Shown piece by piece: positions 9,579 to 17,150 of a stretch of DNA of 64,000 nt. The position numbers and the translations under genes were made by a program. The notes below the pieces were generated by a model that was not told the DNA's origin, searched no databases, and saw nothing but the letters and a program-made list of their open reading frames with translations. Each line of letters opens with the position of its first letter. Within the stretch, counting starts at the first letter, position 1. Source of the stretch: Methylobacter tundripaludum SV96 (GTDB lineage Bacteria > Pseudomonadota > Gammaproteobacteria > Methylococcales > Methylomonadaceae); NCBI RefSeq assembly GCF_000190755.2, contig NZ_JH109152.1, positions 1,054,001 through 1,118,000 on the forward strand. The letters are read 5' to 3'.

Positions 9579-10120
9579 GATGTTTATTAATCGGCTGGCT
9601 GGTTTTTTTAAGCGCAGGTTGCAGCGTTACTGTCAGGCAGCCAGTGCTGCATGATTTTGGCGTATCTGTGTCAACAGCGACTCAGCAGAGTAAAGCATCG
9701 GTTAGCATCAATGCGCCGACCTGGCTTTGGGATAATCGTATTCGCTATCGATTGTTGTTTTCCTCTCCCTCGCAAGTCAGGTTCTACGGTTTGGATCGCT
9801 GGATTGCCTCGCCGCCCGAGATGTTTGAGCAGTTGCTGAATTTAAGCGGCAAGACTAAGGATTACGCATTGATAATTCGGTTTCAGGATTTTGAACAGCA
9901 ATTTGATGCGCCTGACCGAGCTCGTGTGGTGTTGCGTTTTTCGGTGGAAGCTTATGCTGATAACAATAAACAGAAGATCGGTACGCAGGAATTTTATCTG
10001 CAACGGCCCACTCAAACGCCGGATGCGGCTGGCGCAATCAGTGGCTTTATTGATTTAGTCCATGAAGCTGTTGAGAATATTCGGGATTGGGTTGCAGGAT
10101 TACCGGATCATCAGGAATAG
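9575..10120 (+). CDS. ABC-type transport auxiliary lipoprotein, PqiC/YmbA-like
   Basis: A 181-residue protein with a lipoprotein signal (lipobox LSAGC, Cys16) and the ABC-trans-aux fold typical of PqiC: an early APTWLWDNRIRYR segment that matches the family pattern of strand-turn-strand, and RARVVLRFSVEAYA later. Such outer-membrane lipoproteins dock the MCE needle to the outer membrane. It is last in the operon, overlapping the MCE gene by ATGA. Its presence in place of MlaA/MlaC suggests a Pqi/Let-like bridge and not the classic Mla shuttle; that is an inference. Confidence 0.85.
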   Translation: MRCLLIGWLVFLSAGCSVTVRQPVLHDFGVSVSTATQQSKASVSINAPTWLWDNRIRYRLLFSSPSQVRFYGLDRWIASPPEMFEQLLNLSGKTKDYALIIRFQDFEQQFDAPDRARVVLRFSVEAYADNNKQKIGTQEFYLQRPTQTPDAAGAISGFIDLVHEAVENIRDWVAGLPDHQE

Positions 10121-10164
10121 GCGCTTTATAACTGCATGGAAGCAGGGTGTGCTTGCCTGTAGGC

Positions 10165-10199
10165 AAAAAAAACCTCCCAGTGCCAAAGGCAAAGGGAGG
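10165..10199 (-). terminator. Intrinsic terminator on the minus strand
   Basis: Stem CCTCCC/GGGAGG (10194-10199 with 10173-10178) with an inner TGCC/GGCA stem, followed on the minus strand by eight U residues (10165-10172). On the plus strand the A-tract precedes the stem, so it can only terminate minus-strand transcription. Confidence 0.7.
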
Positions 10200-10395
10200 A
10201 AAGGTGTACAGATACTGGATAGTTCTGAACTTTCACACTACGAGGAGGTATATGAAACTATTGGAGATAAGCTGTTAAGCTTTGATCTCGTGGCACAATG
10301 CTAAAAAATAGCAAGAAAACGATCGCGTAAAAAATAAAGATCAATATTCCTGAGAATATCTTTATAAATCAGTCATGGGGATTATTCTCCGATGA
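10165..10395 (-). ncRNA. Predicted small RNA (about 230 nt) with its own promoter and terminator
   Basis: Read on the minus strand, a TTGTGA / 17 bp / TATAAT promoter is followed about 7 bases later by a 5' hairpin with AGTCAT/ATGACT arms (10372-10399), then about 160 nt without a credible coding frame. It ends in a two-layer stem (CCTCCC/GGGAGG enclosing TGCC/GGCA) and eight U residues. No minus-strand gene lies within 3.5 kb, so the terminator has no other user. I do not recognise the family; it does not look like 6S, tmRNA or RNase P RNA. The ends are predicted, not measured. Confidence 0.45.
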
Positions 10396-10401
10396 CTAAA
10401 G

Positions 10402-10430
10402 ATTATACGTATGTAACTGTATGCTCACAA
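10402..10430 (-). promoter_or_regulatory. Sigma-70-like promoter of the predicted small RNA
   Basis: On the minus strand, -35 box TTGTGA (10425-10430) and a perfect -10 box TATAAT (10402-10407) are separated by exactly 17 bases. This is one of the best promoter matches I noticed in the window. Confidence 0.5.
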
Positions 10431-10807
10431 TAGGGCTGTAAATTAATAGATTGTTTCTATTTTGTTGATAGTTGCTGAAATTTTCTTTGAATTAAACAAG
10501 TGCATGTTTGCAGGATCAAAAATCCAATTTCTTCGATCAATAAACCTTGTTACCTATCCGATGAACCCGTTTTTGAGCTGAACACCTTACACTATCAAAG
10601 CCTTAGGTATTGTGTAACATTAGGTAATTCTACTAATTGTATAAAAAACCAGTCACCTCTATCCTGTAATTGCTTTAAACATACAACTAAATTTTTTGGT
10701 TGGACGGGTTTGGCATGCAATTGACAAGAGGTTTGGGCTTCCATGCTTTTGTCGGTTGGTTTCTTTTTTAGAAAGATTATCACCTACACTTTAATGAGGA
10801 CAAAATC

Positions 10808-11161
10808 ATGAAAAAATCAATATTTGCATTTGCAGGTTTATTGTTATTGCTAGGAACATTTCTAAGTACTGCGGTTTTCGCTGAAGATCATACTAAGGCA
10901 GCTCTGGAACACGCCAGTGCGGCGGTAGATGCGGGTAAAGCCGGTAAGTCTGAAACTTTGGTCGAACACGCAAAATTGGCAATGGAACATACGTTAGCCG
11001 CCGCCATAACAGCCAAGAGCATACCAAAAGGCCATCTGGATGCTGCCGCCAAGGAACTGCAAGACACCATTGATCATGGTAATTTGGGGCACGCCGATGT
11101 GGCCACGACACATGCTGAGGCAGCAGTAGAGCATATAAAAGCCGCCACCAGCAGCAAATAG
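10808..11161 (+). CDS. smbP: Small metal-binding protein SmbP-like
   Basis: A 117-residue periplasmic protein with a cleavable signal peptide (about residues 1-25, ending STAVFA). The mature part is alanine-rich and helical with histidines at regular spacing (EDHTKAALEHAS, LVEHAKLAMEHT, TTHAEAAVEHIK), as in SmbP, the copper-binding four-helix-bundle protein first described in Nitrosomonas. Copper handling would fit an organism that makes copper monooxygenases. The ribosome binding site is AGGA just upstream, and a strong terminator follows, so the gene is monocistronic. Confidence 0.85.
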   Translation: MKKSIFAFAGLLLLLGTFLSTAVFAEDHTKAALEHASAAVDAGKAGKSETLVEHAKLAMEHTLAAAITAKSIPKGHLDAAAKELQDTIDHGNLGHADVATTHAEAAVEHIKAATSSK

Positions 11162-11178
11162 TTTCAATATATTATGAA

Positions 11179-11206
11179 AAGGGCGGAGTATTCCGCCCTT
11201 TTTTTT
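11179..11206 (+). terminator. Intrinsic terminator after smbP
   Basis: Stem AAGGGCGGA / TTCCGCCCTT with a three-base loop and a run of T residues, 17 bases after the smbP stop codon. Confidence 0.85.
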
Positions 11207-11413
11207 GCTTTGAATTCTGCTATCTCTTGAATAGTCGAAATGCTGAAAATACCGCCGGTTAATTCGCAGCAACTTAAGCTAAACGCTCCTGTTACGGTCA
11301 AGCTAGCTCATAAAACTGTTTAATATCCGATAGTTGTTACACTTAAAGACTGTCAAAAAGCCGCATTAAACTATATAATTGCGCATAACATTCATCCAGT
11401 TAATGAGAATAGA

Positions 11414-12670
11414 GTGGATATTAAAGAATACATGAAAACGCTGGGTCAGCAGGCCAGGAAAGCGGGACGGGAAATAAGCCGTACCGAGTCGGGCAAAAAA
11501 AATCTGGCTTTGCTGAAAATCGCCGAAGCGATTGAGAACAGTCATGAACTGTTAATAGCGGAAAATCGTAAGGATTTAGATGCCGGCAAGAAAAACGGCC
11601 TGGATGCGGCTTTGCTGGACAGGCTGGAATTAAAGCCAGTCGGTATTCAAACGATGGTTGAAGGTTTAAAGCAGGTTGCTGCGTTACCTGATCCTGTCGG
11701 CGAAATCAGCGATTTAAGCTATCGGCCCAGCGGCATACAGGTAGGCCAAATGCGCGTACCGTTGGGCGTGATCGGCATTATTTACGAATCCCGCCCCAAT
11801 GTGACGGTCGATGCGGCAGCTCTGTGCCTTAAATCCGGCAATGCCTGTATTTTAAGGGGCGGCTCGGAAGCCATCCATTCCAATCAGGCGATTGCAGCCT
11901 GTATTTCTCAAGGTCTGGAAGCGGCCGGTTTGCCGGTGGAAGCCGTACAAATCGTGGCAACGGCGGATCGTGCAGCGGTTGGCGAATTAATTACGATGGA
12001 TCAATACGTCGATGTGATCGTTCCGCGCGGCGGCAAAAGCTTGATCGAGCGTATTTCCAAGGACGCAACAATTCCAGTCATCAAGCATCTGGACGGCATC
12101 TGCCATGTTTATATTGACGATACAGCCGACATAGACAAGGCGATCAGGATTGCCGTCAACGCCAAAACCCATCGCTACGGTGTTTGCAATGCGATGGAAA
12201 CCTTGCTGGTTGCCGAAAGCATTGCCGCCAAAGTATTGCCGCTGCTGGCTGAAAAATACAGAGAAAAAGGCGTTGAATTACGCGGCTGTCTTAAAACCTG
12301 CTCCCTGATTCCGAGCTGTATCAGAGCGACAGAGGAAGACTGGGACACCGAATATCTGGCGCCGATTTTATCGATCAGGATTGTCGACGGCATCGATCAA
12401 GCGATGGAGCATATCAATCGGCACAGTTCCGGGCATACCGAAGCGATTGTGACCGAGGATTACACTTTGGCTCGCCGTTTTCTGCGGGAAGTGGATTCCA
12501 GCTCGGTGATGGTGAATGCCTCGACCCGCTTTGCCGACGGCTTTGAATACGGTCTGGGCGCTGAAATCGGCATCAGCACCGACAAGCTGCATGCGCGCGG
12601 CCCCGTGGGTTTAAAGGGTCTGACATCGTTGAAATACATCGTTCTGGGTGACGGCCATATCAGGCAATAA
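11414..12670 (+). CDS. proA: Gamma-glutamyl phosphate reductase (proline biosynthesis)
   Basis: A 418-residue enzyme that reduces glutamyl 5-phosphate to glutamate semialdehyde with NADPH, the second step of proline synthesis. It has the aldehyde dehydrogenase fold; the catalytic cysteine lies in [11 protein letters not shown] (about residue 257). The strongly conserved stretches [12 protein letters not shown] and ILRGGSEA are present. The start is GTG at 11414. The length matches E. coli ProA (417). The next gene, nadD, begins at the base after the stop codon, and rsfS follows, an arrangement seen in many gammaproteobacteria. Confidence 0.97.
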   Translation: MDIKEYMKTLGQQARKAGREISRTESGKKNLALLKIAEAIENSHELLIAENRKDLDAGKKNGLDAALLDRLELKPVGIQTMVEGLKQVAALPDPVGEISDLSYRPSGIQVGQMRVPLGVIGIIYESRPNVTVDAAALCLKSGNACILRGGSEAIHSNQAIAACISQGLEAAGLPVEAVQIVATADRAAVGELITMDQYVDVIVPRGGKSLIERISKDATIPVIKHLDGICHVYIDDTADIDKAIRIAVNAKTHRYGVCNAMETLLVAESIAAKVLPLLAEKYREKGVELRGCLKTCSLIPSCIRATEEDWDTEYLAPILSIRIVDGIDQAMEHINRHSSGHTEAIVTEDYTLARRFLREVDSSSVMVNASTRFADGFEYGLGAEIGISTDKLHARGPVGLKGLTSLKYIVLGDGHIRQ

Positions 12671-13303
12671 ATGATCGGCATCTTCGGAGGCACCTTCGAC
12701 CCGGTTCATTACGGACATTTACGTTCGGCGCTCGAAGTTAAGGACATCTTCGGGCTGGGTGAAGTCCGGTTAATTCCCTGCGCTAATCCGCCTCATCGCG
12801 AACAGCCCGCCGTAACCGCCGAAATGCGCTTGCAGATGCTGGAGCTGGCGATAAAAAACCAGCCGGGGTTAAAGATCGATACCAGGGAATTGGACAGGTA
12901 CGATTTGTATCAAGTGCCGTCGTATATGGTCGACACGCTGGAGTCTTTAAGACAGGAGTTTCCAAGCGAACCCTTATTGTTGTTTATCGGAAGTGACGCG
13001 TTTACACATTTAACCGGCTGGCATCAATGGCAGCGGTTATTCGACTTTGCGCATATTGTAGTGATGACTAGGCCGGGCTTTGAAACACAGACGCTCGACG
13101 ATTTTTTTAAAGCCCGACTGGCCGGAGTAAATGAGTTGGCTCAGGCTACCGCAGGAAAATTATGCTTCCAGCAAGTCACCCAGCTGGATATTTCGGCGAC
13201 GGCGATCAGGGACATAATTGCAAGAAAACAGAATCCGGGTTTTTTATTGCCCGATGCTGTCATAGAATACATCAAGCAACACAAGCTTTACGAGACACAT
13301 TGA
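12671..13303 (+). CDS. nadD: Nicotinate-nucleotide adenylyltransferase
   Basis: A 210-residue cytosolic enzyme that joins nicotinate mononucleotide and ATP to form deamido-NAD. Visible motifs: the nucleotidyltransferase GGTFDPVHYGH at residues 5-15 and the C-terminal ISATAIRD (about 175-182), equivalent to the family ISSTxIR. The ATG lies directly after the proA stop codon and rsfS follows 26 bases later, so the three genes are probably one operon. Confidence 0.96.
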   Translation: MIGIFGGTFDPVHYGHLRSALEVKDIFGLGEVRLIPCANPPHREQPAVTAEMRLQMLELAIKNQPGLKIDTRELDRYDLYQVPSYMVDTLESLRQEFPSEPLLLFIGSDAFTHLTGWHQWQRLFDFAHIVVMTRPGFETQTLDDFFKARLAGVNELAQATAGKLCFQQVTQLDISATAIRDIIARKQNPGFLLPDAVIEYIKQHKLYETH

Positions 13304-13329
13304 TCTCATTATTTACACTAGGAATTTGA

Positions 13330-13683
13330 ATGCAAGCAGAAGATATATTGAAAATTGTCCAGGAAGTTTTGGATGAACGCAAAGGACAAAACATAACGAC
13401 ACTCGATGTTCGGGGCAAAACAAGTTTTACCGACTATATGGTCGTAGTAACCGGTACTTCGGATCGTCACCTGAAATCGTTATGTGAGTACGTATCGGAA
13501 AAGCTAAAAGAAAACGGCGTTAAACCTTTAGGCATGGAAGGCGATCTGGGTTCAGACTGGGTGTTGCTGGACGTGGGGGACGTGATTGTCCATGCGATGA
13601 ACGCCCAGGCGCGTGGGTTTTATCAGCTTGAGAAATTATGGTCGGTTGAGGGTTCTAAAGAAGGCGAGCAGCAAGCGGGTTAA
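13330..13683 (+). CDS. rsfS: Ribosomal silencing factor RsfS
   Basis: A 117-residue protein of the RsfS/YbeB/Iojap family. It binds protein L14 of the large subunit and blocks subunit joining when nutrients are scarce. Conserved segments seen: DYMVVVTGTSDRHLKSL (about residues 36-52) and the GDLGSDWVLLDVGDVIVHAM region (about 74-93). Last gene of the proA-nadD-rsfS cluster; repeats follow directly. Confidence 0.95.
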   Translation: MQAEDILKIVQEVLDERKGQNITTLDVRGKTSFTDYMVVVTGTSDRHLKSLCEYVSEKLKENGVKPLGMEGDLGSDWVLLDVGDVIVHAMNAQARGFYQLEKLWSVEGSKEGEQQAG

Positions 13684-13687
13684 TAGC

Positions 13688-13882
13688 TGTAGGGCGGTTT
13701 CGCGCCAGCAAACCGCCGATCGACGCACAACGCCGATGACAGTCGTTCGCAGTTGCGGTGGATTGCCTAGCGGCGAATCCACCCTACAAATCATCCGCCT
13801 TACAGCTTTCCTGCCTTACTACAGTGTTGCAAAAATAATCAGGCTTACAGCGTTTAAGGGCGAATCCGCCTTACAGCTTTAA
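13688..13882. repeat. TGTAGGGCGG-type dispersed repeats
   Basis: A palindromic unit with ends TGTAGGGCGG (13688) and CCACCCTACA (to 13788), followed by partial copies containing CCGCCTTACAGC (around 13796-13882). It fills the whole gap between rsfS and the HEPN-like gene. Such units are typical intergenic repeats; no protein is encoded. Confidence 0.65.
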
Positions 13883-13891
13883 TTGCGTTTG

Positions 13892-14716
13892 TTAAGTCCT
13901 TAACCACGCCGATACCGATGATGTAACGGAGAACAAGTCCGTTACCTTTTTCATAATTTCTGCTGGGGCGCCCAGTATCAAACGCGCCTTGAATGGTGTC
14001 CCCACACCCTCAGTAGAATGCTTAACCAGCGGATGGAGCTTTCTTGAAACTTCATAAATGAAGTTATTTTCAAACACGACCTTTTTATCTCCATGTGGCG
14101 TTAGTTCAGATACCTTTTGTGAATCCGGAAGAGTAAGCGTCCCACCAGTATGAACTATGGAATGACGCAATTGCCATAACACCTTTAAGCGAGCACAGTC
14201 ATCAGAGGAAAATAACTGACGTTTCAATCCGTAGGCATCAAAATACTGATTAACTCGATCTGGGTTATGCCATCCGGTTAAACAATCAGCCATTACAAGC
14301 CCGACAGACTCAGCACCTAAACCACGATGAGCTGATAACCTCACTGGATCAATAACAATTTCAGTCGTTTTTGAAATCTTTTTAAAAAATGCGTCTATAT
14401 CGAATTTTTCTAAATAAGCAGAAGCATCAAACATTCCCGCAAATAGGTAACGCTGATATGTTTCAAAATGCCCCATTATTGCTGGAAGTAAAGCAGAAAC
14501 AATGTGCTGTAAACTATCATGCGCATCTTTTTGATAATCGCCATTTCCTTTTGTGGGAAATTTTCTGGCACATAGATCAACAGCGCTTTTTGCTTCAACT
14601 GTATATTTCAAAAAGGCCGTACCGGGAGATGATAAATAATCTTCATGCCCCACATGAGCATTGGTTGGCTCAGAAATATACTCTTGAAACTCTTTTTTAG
14701 GTTTTCCTTTTGCCAC
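13892..14716 (-). CDS. HEPN-like protein of unknown role
   Basis: A 274-residue soluble protein with a GTG start. The feature I can point to is RHSIVH at residues 184-189 in LWQLRHSIVHTGG, an R-x4-H motif set in a helical context, which is the hallmark of HEPN-fold RNases and of related inactive HEPN proteins. Upstream, residues 60-115 are helical with TYQRYLFAGMF, as in RiboL-PSP-HEPN-like proteins. The gene is AT-richer than its neighbours and sits between a repeat cluster and an IS element, so transfer is likely. No antitoxin or nuclease partner is adjacent. A defence or RNA-cleaving role is an inference. Confidence 0.6.
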   Translation of the reverse strand: MAKGKPKKEFQEYISEPTNAHVGHEDYLSSPGTAFLKYTVEAKSAVDLCARKFPTKGNGDYQKDAHDSLQHIVSALLPAIMGHFETYQRYLFAGMFDASAYLEKFDIDAFFKKISKTTEIVIDPVRLSAHRGLGAESVGLVMADCLTGWHNPDRVNQYFDAYGLKRQLFSSDDCARLKVLWQLRHSIVHTGGTLTLPDSQKVSELTPHGDKKVVFENNFIYEVSRKLHPLVKHSTEGVGTPFKARLILGAPAEIMKKVTDLFSVTSSVSAWLRT

Positions 14717-14909
14717 GATACTTAATTCCTATGGGCCTAACTAATATTAGACATCTTAATAGATGCAAGACATTGCGTCATTTGTTTGCCTGATAATTTA
14801 AAAAATTAAATTGCGTAAATTTTAGTATGTCCAAAATAAATTCAGGTAGTACAACAAAAAAGCACGGGTAATTGAATCATGAATACTCACAACAAACAAT
14901 GGTAATAAC

Positions 14910-16474
14910 CTAGGAGACTGTCGGATTTAGCAGTGCAAAAAGTGTTAAAATAACCCTATCGAAACACCAAATCAAAAAACAAAAATGGCTACCCAATTCA
15001 TCCTGATTGATCGCGATACCCCCTACATTCTGCCCCCGTGTGTTCAGGATTATTTGCCTGAAGATCATATGGCCCGTTTTGTTGTCGAGATTGTCGATCA
15101 ACTGGATTTACGGACGCTATCAGCCGTCTATGCGGGCAAAGGAAAGCGCCCCTATCATCCGGCGATGCTGTTGGCGTTGCTGTTCTACGGTTACGCGACC
15201 GGCGTATTTTCCAGTCGCAAACTGGAGAAAGCCACTCATGACTCGATGGCCTTTAAATACATCTGCGCCAACGAAAACCCAGATCACGACACCATCAACA
15301 GCTTTCGCAAGCGCTTTGGCAAAGAGATCGAAAGCCTATTTGTCGAGATATTGGTACTTGCACAAACCTTGGGGCTGCTTAAGCTGGGTACGGTGAGCCT
15401 GGACGGCACCAAGATTAAAGCCAATGCCAGCAAGCATAAAGCCTTGAGCTGGGATTACGCCAATCAACTGGAAGCCCAGTTCAAACAGGAAGTTGAAACC
15501 TTGATGAAACTGGCTGAAGCCGCCGACAATTCCCCGCTTCCAGAAGACATGGATGTACCCAAGGAACTCAAACGCCGCCAAGACCGTTTAGCAGTGATTG
15601 CCAAAGCCAAACAGGAAATCCAGGCCCGTGCCAAGGCGCGTTACGCGCAAGAAAAGGCCGAGTATGACGAAAAGCAGGCTAAGCGTGAACAACACCTGAG
15701 TGAAACCGGCAAGAAAATGGGCGGCAAAGCCCCCCAAGCGCCTACCGATGCGCCTCAAGGTAAAGATCAAGTCAGCCTGACCGATGAAGAGTCCCGCATC
15801 ATGCCGACCCCTAATGGTTTTGAACAAGCCTATAACGCCCAAGCCAGTGTTGATATTGCCACCCACCTGATCGTTGCTCATCACATCACCCAACACACCA
15901 ACGACAAACAAGAAATCGAACCGGCCTTAGCCAAACTGGAACAGCTCCCGGAATGCTTGGGGAGTGTTGACAACCTGTTGGCCGACACCGGCTACTTCAG
16001 CCAAGCCAATGTAAAGGCGTGTGCTGATGCAAAGATAAAACCGTACATCGCCCAAAAGCGGCAAAGCCATAACCAAGCCCTTGACGCCCGGTTTCAGCAT
16101 CAGCCGGAAATAGGCGAAAGCACCTTACCGCCGGTTGAGGCCATGACCCATCGCTTAACAACCAAAGCGGGCAAAGCACTCTACGGCAAGCGAAAATCTA
16201 CTGTCGAAACCGTGTTTGGCATCATTAAACACGTCCAGGGATTCAGGCAATTCCAGCTTCGAGGCCTGGAATCCGTCCAAAGTGAATGGAATTTAGTCTG
16301 TATAGGCTGGAATTTAAAAAGAATGCATGTATTAAGAGGGTGAGAGAGGAAAAAGAGCATTGAGCTGCCCATAAAACAGAACTATGGGCATTAAAAATCC
16401 CAATAAACCACTTTTTTAAATTTTAATCGTGATTAAGTGGGGAGGCTCGCTCTATTAATCCGACAGCCTCCTAG
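14910..16474 (+). mobile_element. Complete IS1182-type insertion sequence, copy 1
   Basis: An element of about 1557 bp (14914-16470) with imperfect terminal repeats GAGACTGTCGGATT / AATCCGACAGCCTC and a CTAG on each side (14910-14913 and 16471-16474). CTAG is either a 4-bp target duplication or a preferred site. It carries one intact transposase gene. A second copy in the opposite direction begins at 63010, also next to CTAG, with identical protein over the visible part, so both moved recently. Confidence 0.85.
14985..16343 (+). CDS. Transposase, IS1182 family, intact
   Basis: A 452-residue DDE transposase. The N-terminal DUF772-type domain (about residues 15-115, with YHPAMLLALLFYGYATGVFSS split by normal family spacing) precedes the catalytic core: SLDGTKIKANASKH (first Asp, about 140), LLADTGYFSQ (second Asp, about 334) and KRKSTVETVFGIIKH (Glu, about 415). 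A lysine/alanine-rich coiled segment (about 190-250) is inserted between the first two. No stop or frameshift is seen, so it should be active. Confidence 0.92.
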   Translation: MATQFILIDRDTPYILPPCVQDYLPEDHMARFVVEIVDQLDLRTLSAVYAGKGKRPYHPAMLLALLFYGYATGVFSSRKLEKATHDSMAFKYICANENPDHDTINSFRKRFGKEIESLFVEILVLAQTLGLLKLGTVSLDGTKIKANASKHKALSWDYANQLEAQFKQEVETLMKLAEAADNSPLPEDMDVPKELKRRQDRLAVIAKAKQEIQARAKARYAQEKAEYDEKQAKREQHLSETGKKMGGKAPQAPTDAPQGKDQVSLTDEESRIMPTPNGFEQAYNAQASVDIATHLIVAHHITQHTNDKQEIEPALAKLEQLPECLGSVDNLLADTGYFSQANVKACADAKIKPYIAQKRQSHNQALDARFQHQPEIGESTLPPVEAMTHRLTTKAGKALYGKRKSTVETVFGIIKHVQGFRQFQLRGLESVQSEWNLVCIGWNLKRMHVLRG

Positions 16475-16563
16475 GTCCTAGACTCCGCAAACTTTTTAGG
16501 CTGATGTTGGGTTAACGACAATACCCTCTGGGACGCAACAGCCGTTAACCCGAGGCGACTTCT

Positions 16564-17133
16564 TTAAACTTCTTTATGACTAGCCGCCAAAGCTGGCAAT
16601 GACTTGACCAGCTTCATAACTCCATATCCCAAAATCATATAAATCAGGGCGGAACTGACATAAGGCGGGTAATACATGGCTACCCGTGAAAAATACTGAC
16701 CCCAGGATAAATCCGGATAACGGCCTGAAAGCACATAGAAACTGCCGTTTGAAATGACAAATGCCGCCGATGTCGCCAGCGCTATCACACCAAACTGCAT
16801 TAAAAGTTCAGTCGGTTTCAATGATTTAAATACCGAGCAGTAGCGTCCTGCAAACCACATAACCGCATAAGTAGGGATCAGGAAAACATAGGCGGGCGAC
16901 ACGCACCAGCTGCTGGTGCCGTTTGATATGGCGATAGTGTCAATCAATCCAGCCAGAACCAGCAAGAAGGGAAACAAAGCCTTTTTGCGGTAAAAACCGG
17001 CAAAGAAAAAAACCGCCAACGACGCATCGGGCAGATGCAGGACGTCGCCAAAGTGGTGAAAGCGCGTCAGCGTCATCAGCGCGATTAACGGAATCGGTAA
17101 ATACTCGACTTGCAGCCATTGTTTTATGTTCAT
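16564..17133 (-). CDS. btuM: BtuM-like cobalamin transporter membrane protein
   Basis: A 189-residue protein with about six membrane helices. It resembles BtuM, a solitary S-component-like vitamin B12 transporter in which a conserved cysteine coordinates the cobalt and removes the cyanide ligand. Seen here: TRFHHFGDVLHLPDASLAVFF-type N-terminus and a cysteine at residue 77 in SSWCVSPAYVFL, matching the position expected for that cysteine (about 80). It follows btuB by 17 bases on the same strand, behind a cobalamin riboswitch, which strongly supports a role in B12 uptake through the inner membrane. No BtuCD genes are nearby. Confidence 0.8.
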   Translation of the reverse strand: MNIKQWLQVEYLPIPLIALMTLTRFHHFGDVLHLPDASLAVFFFAGFYRKKALFPFLLVLAGLIDTIAISNGTSSWCVSPAYVFLIPTYAVMWFAGRYCSVFKSLKPTELLMQFGVIALATSAAFVISNGSFYVLSGRYPDLSWGQYFSRVAMYYPPYVSSALIYMILGYGVMKLVKSLPALAASHKEV

Positions 17134-17150
17134 GGTGTTTCTCCAAATGG

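Larger units (their letters stand above)
10121..10807. other. Long intergenic region holding a predicted small RNA
   Basis: No convincing protein gene lies here. Open frames at 10062-10304 and 10500-10724 lack usual start context and family features. The left half carries a complete minus-strand transcription unit described separately (promoter 10402-10430, terminator 10165-10199). The right half is AT-rich and leads to smbP; TTGACA at 10721-10726 with a poor -10 is a possible smbP promoter. Confidence 0.5.

Noticed and set aside
10241-10279. Tiny frame MKLLEISC with a good GAGGAGG ribosome binding site on the plus strand
   Set aside because: Eight codons only; it could be a leader peptide, but no regulated gene follows in a suitable place. 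It lies opposite the predicted small RNA.
10062-10304. Plus-strand frame of 80 codons after the MCE operon
   Set aside because: It overlaps the lipoprotein gene and the small-RNA terminator, and its codons look like translated non-coding DNA.
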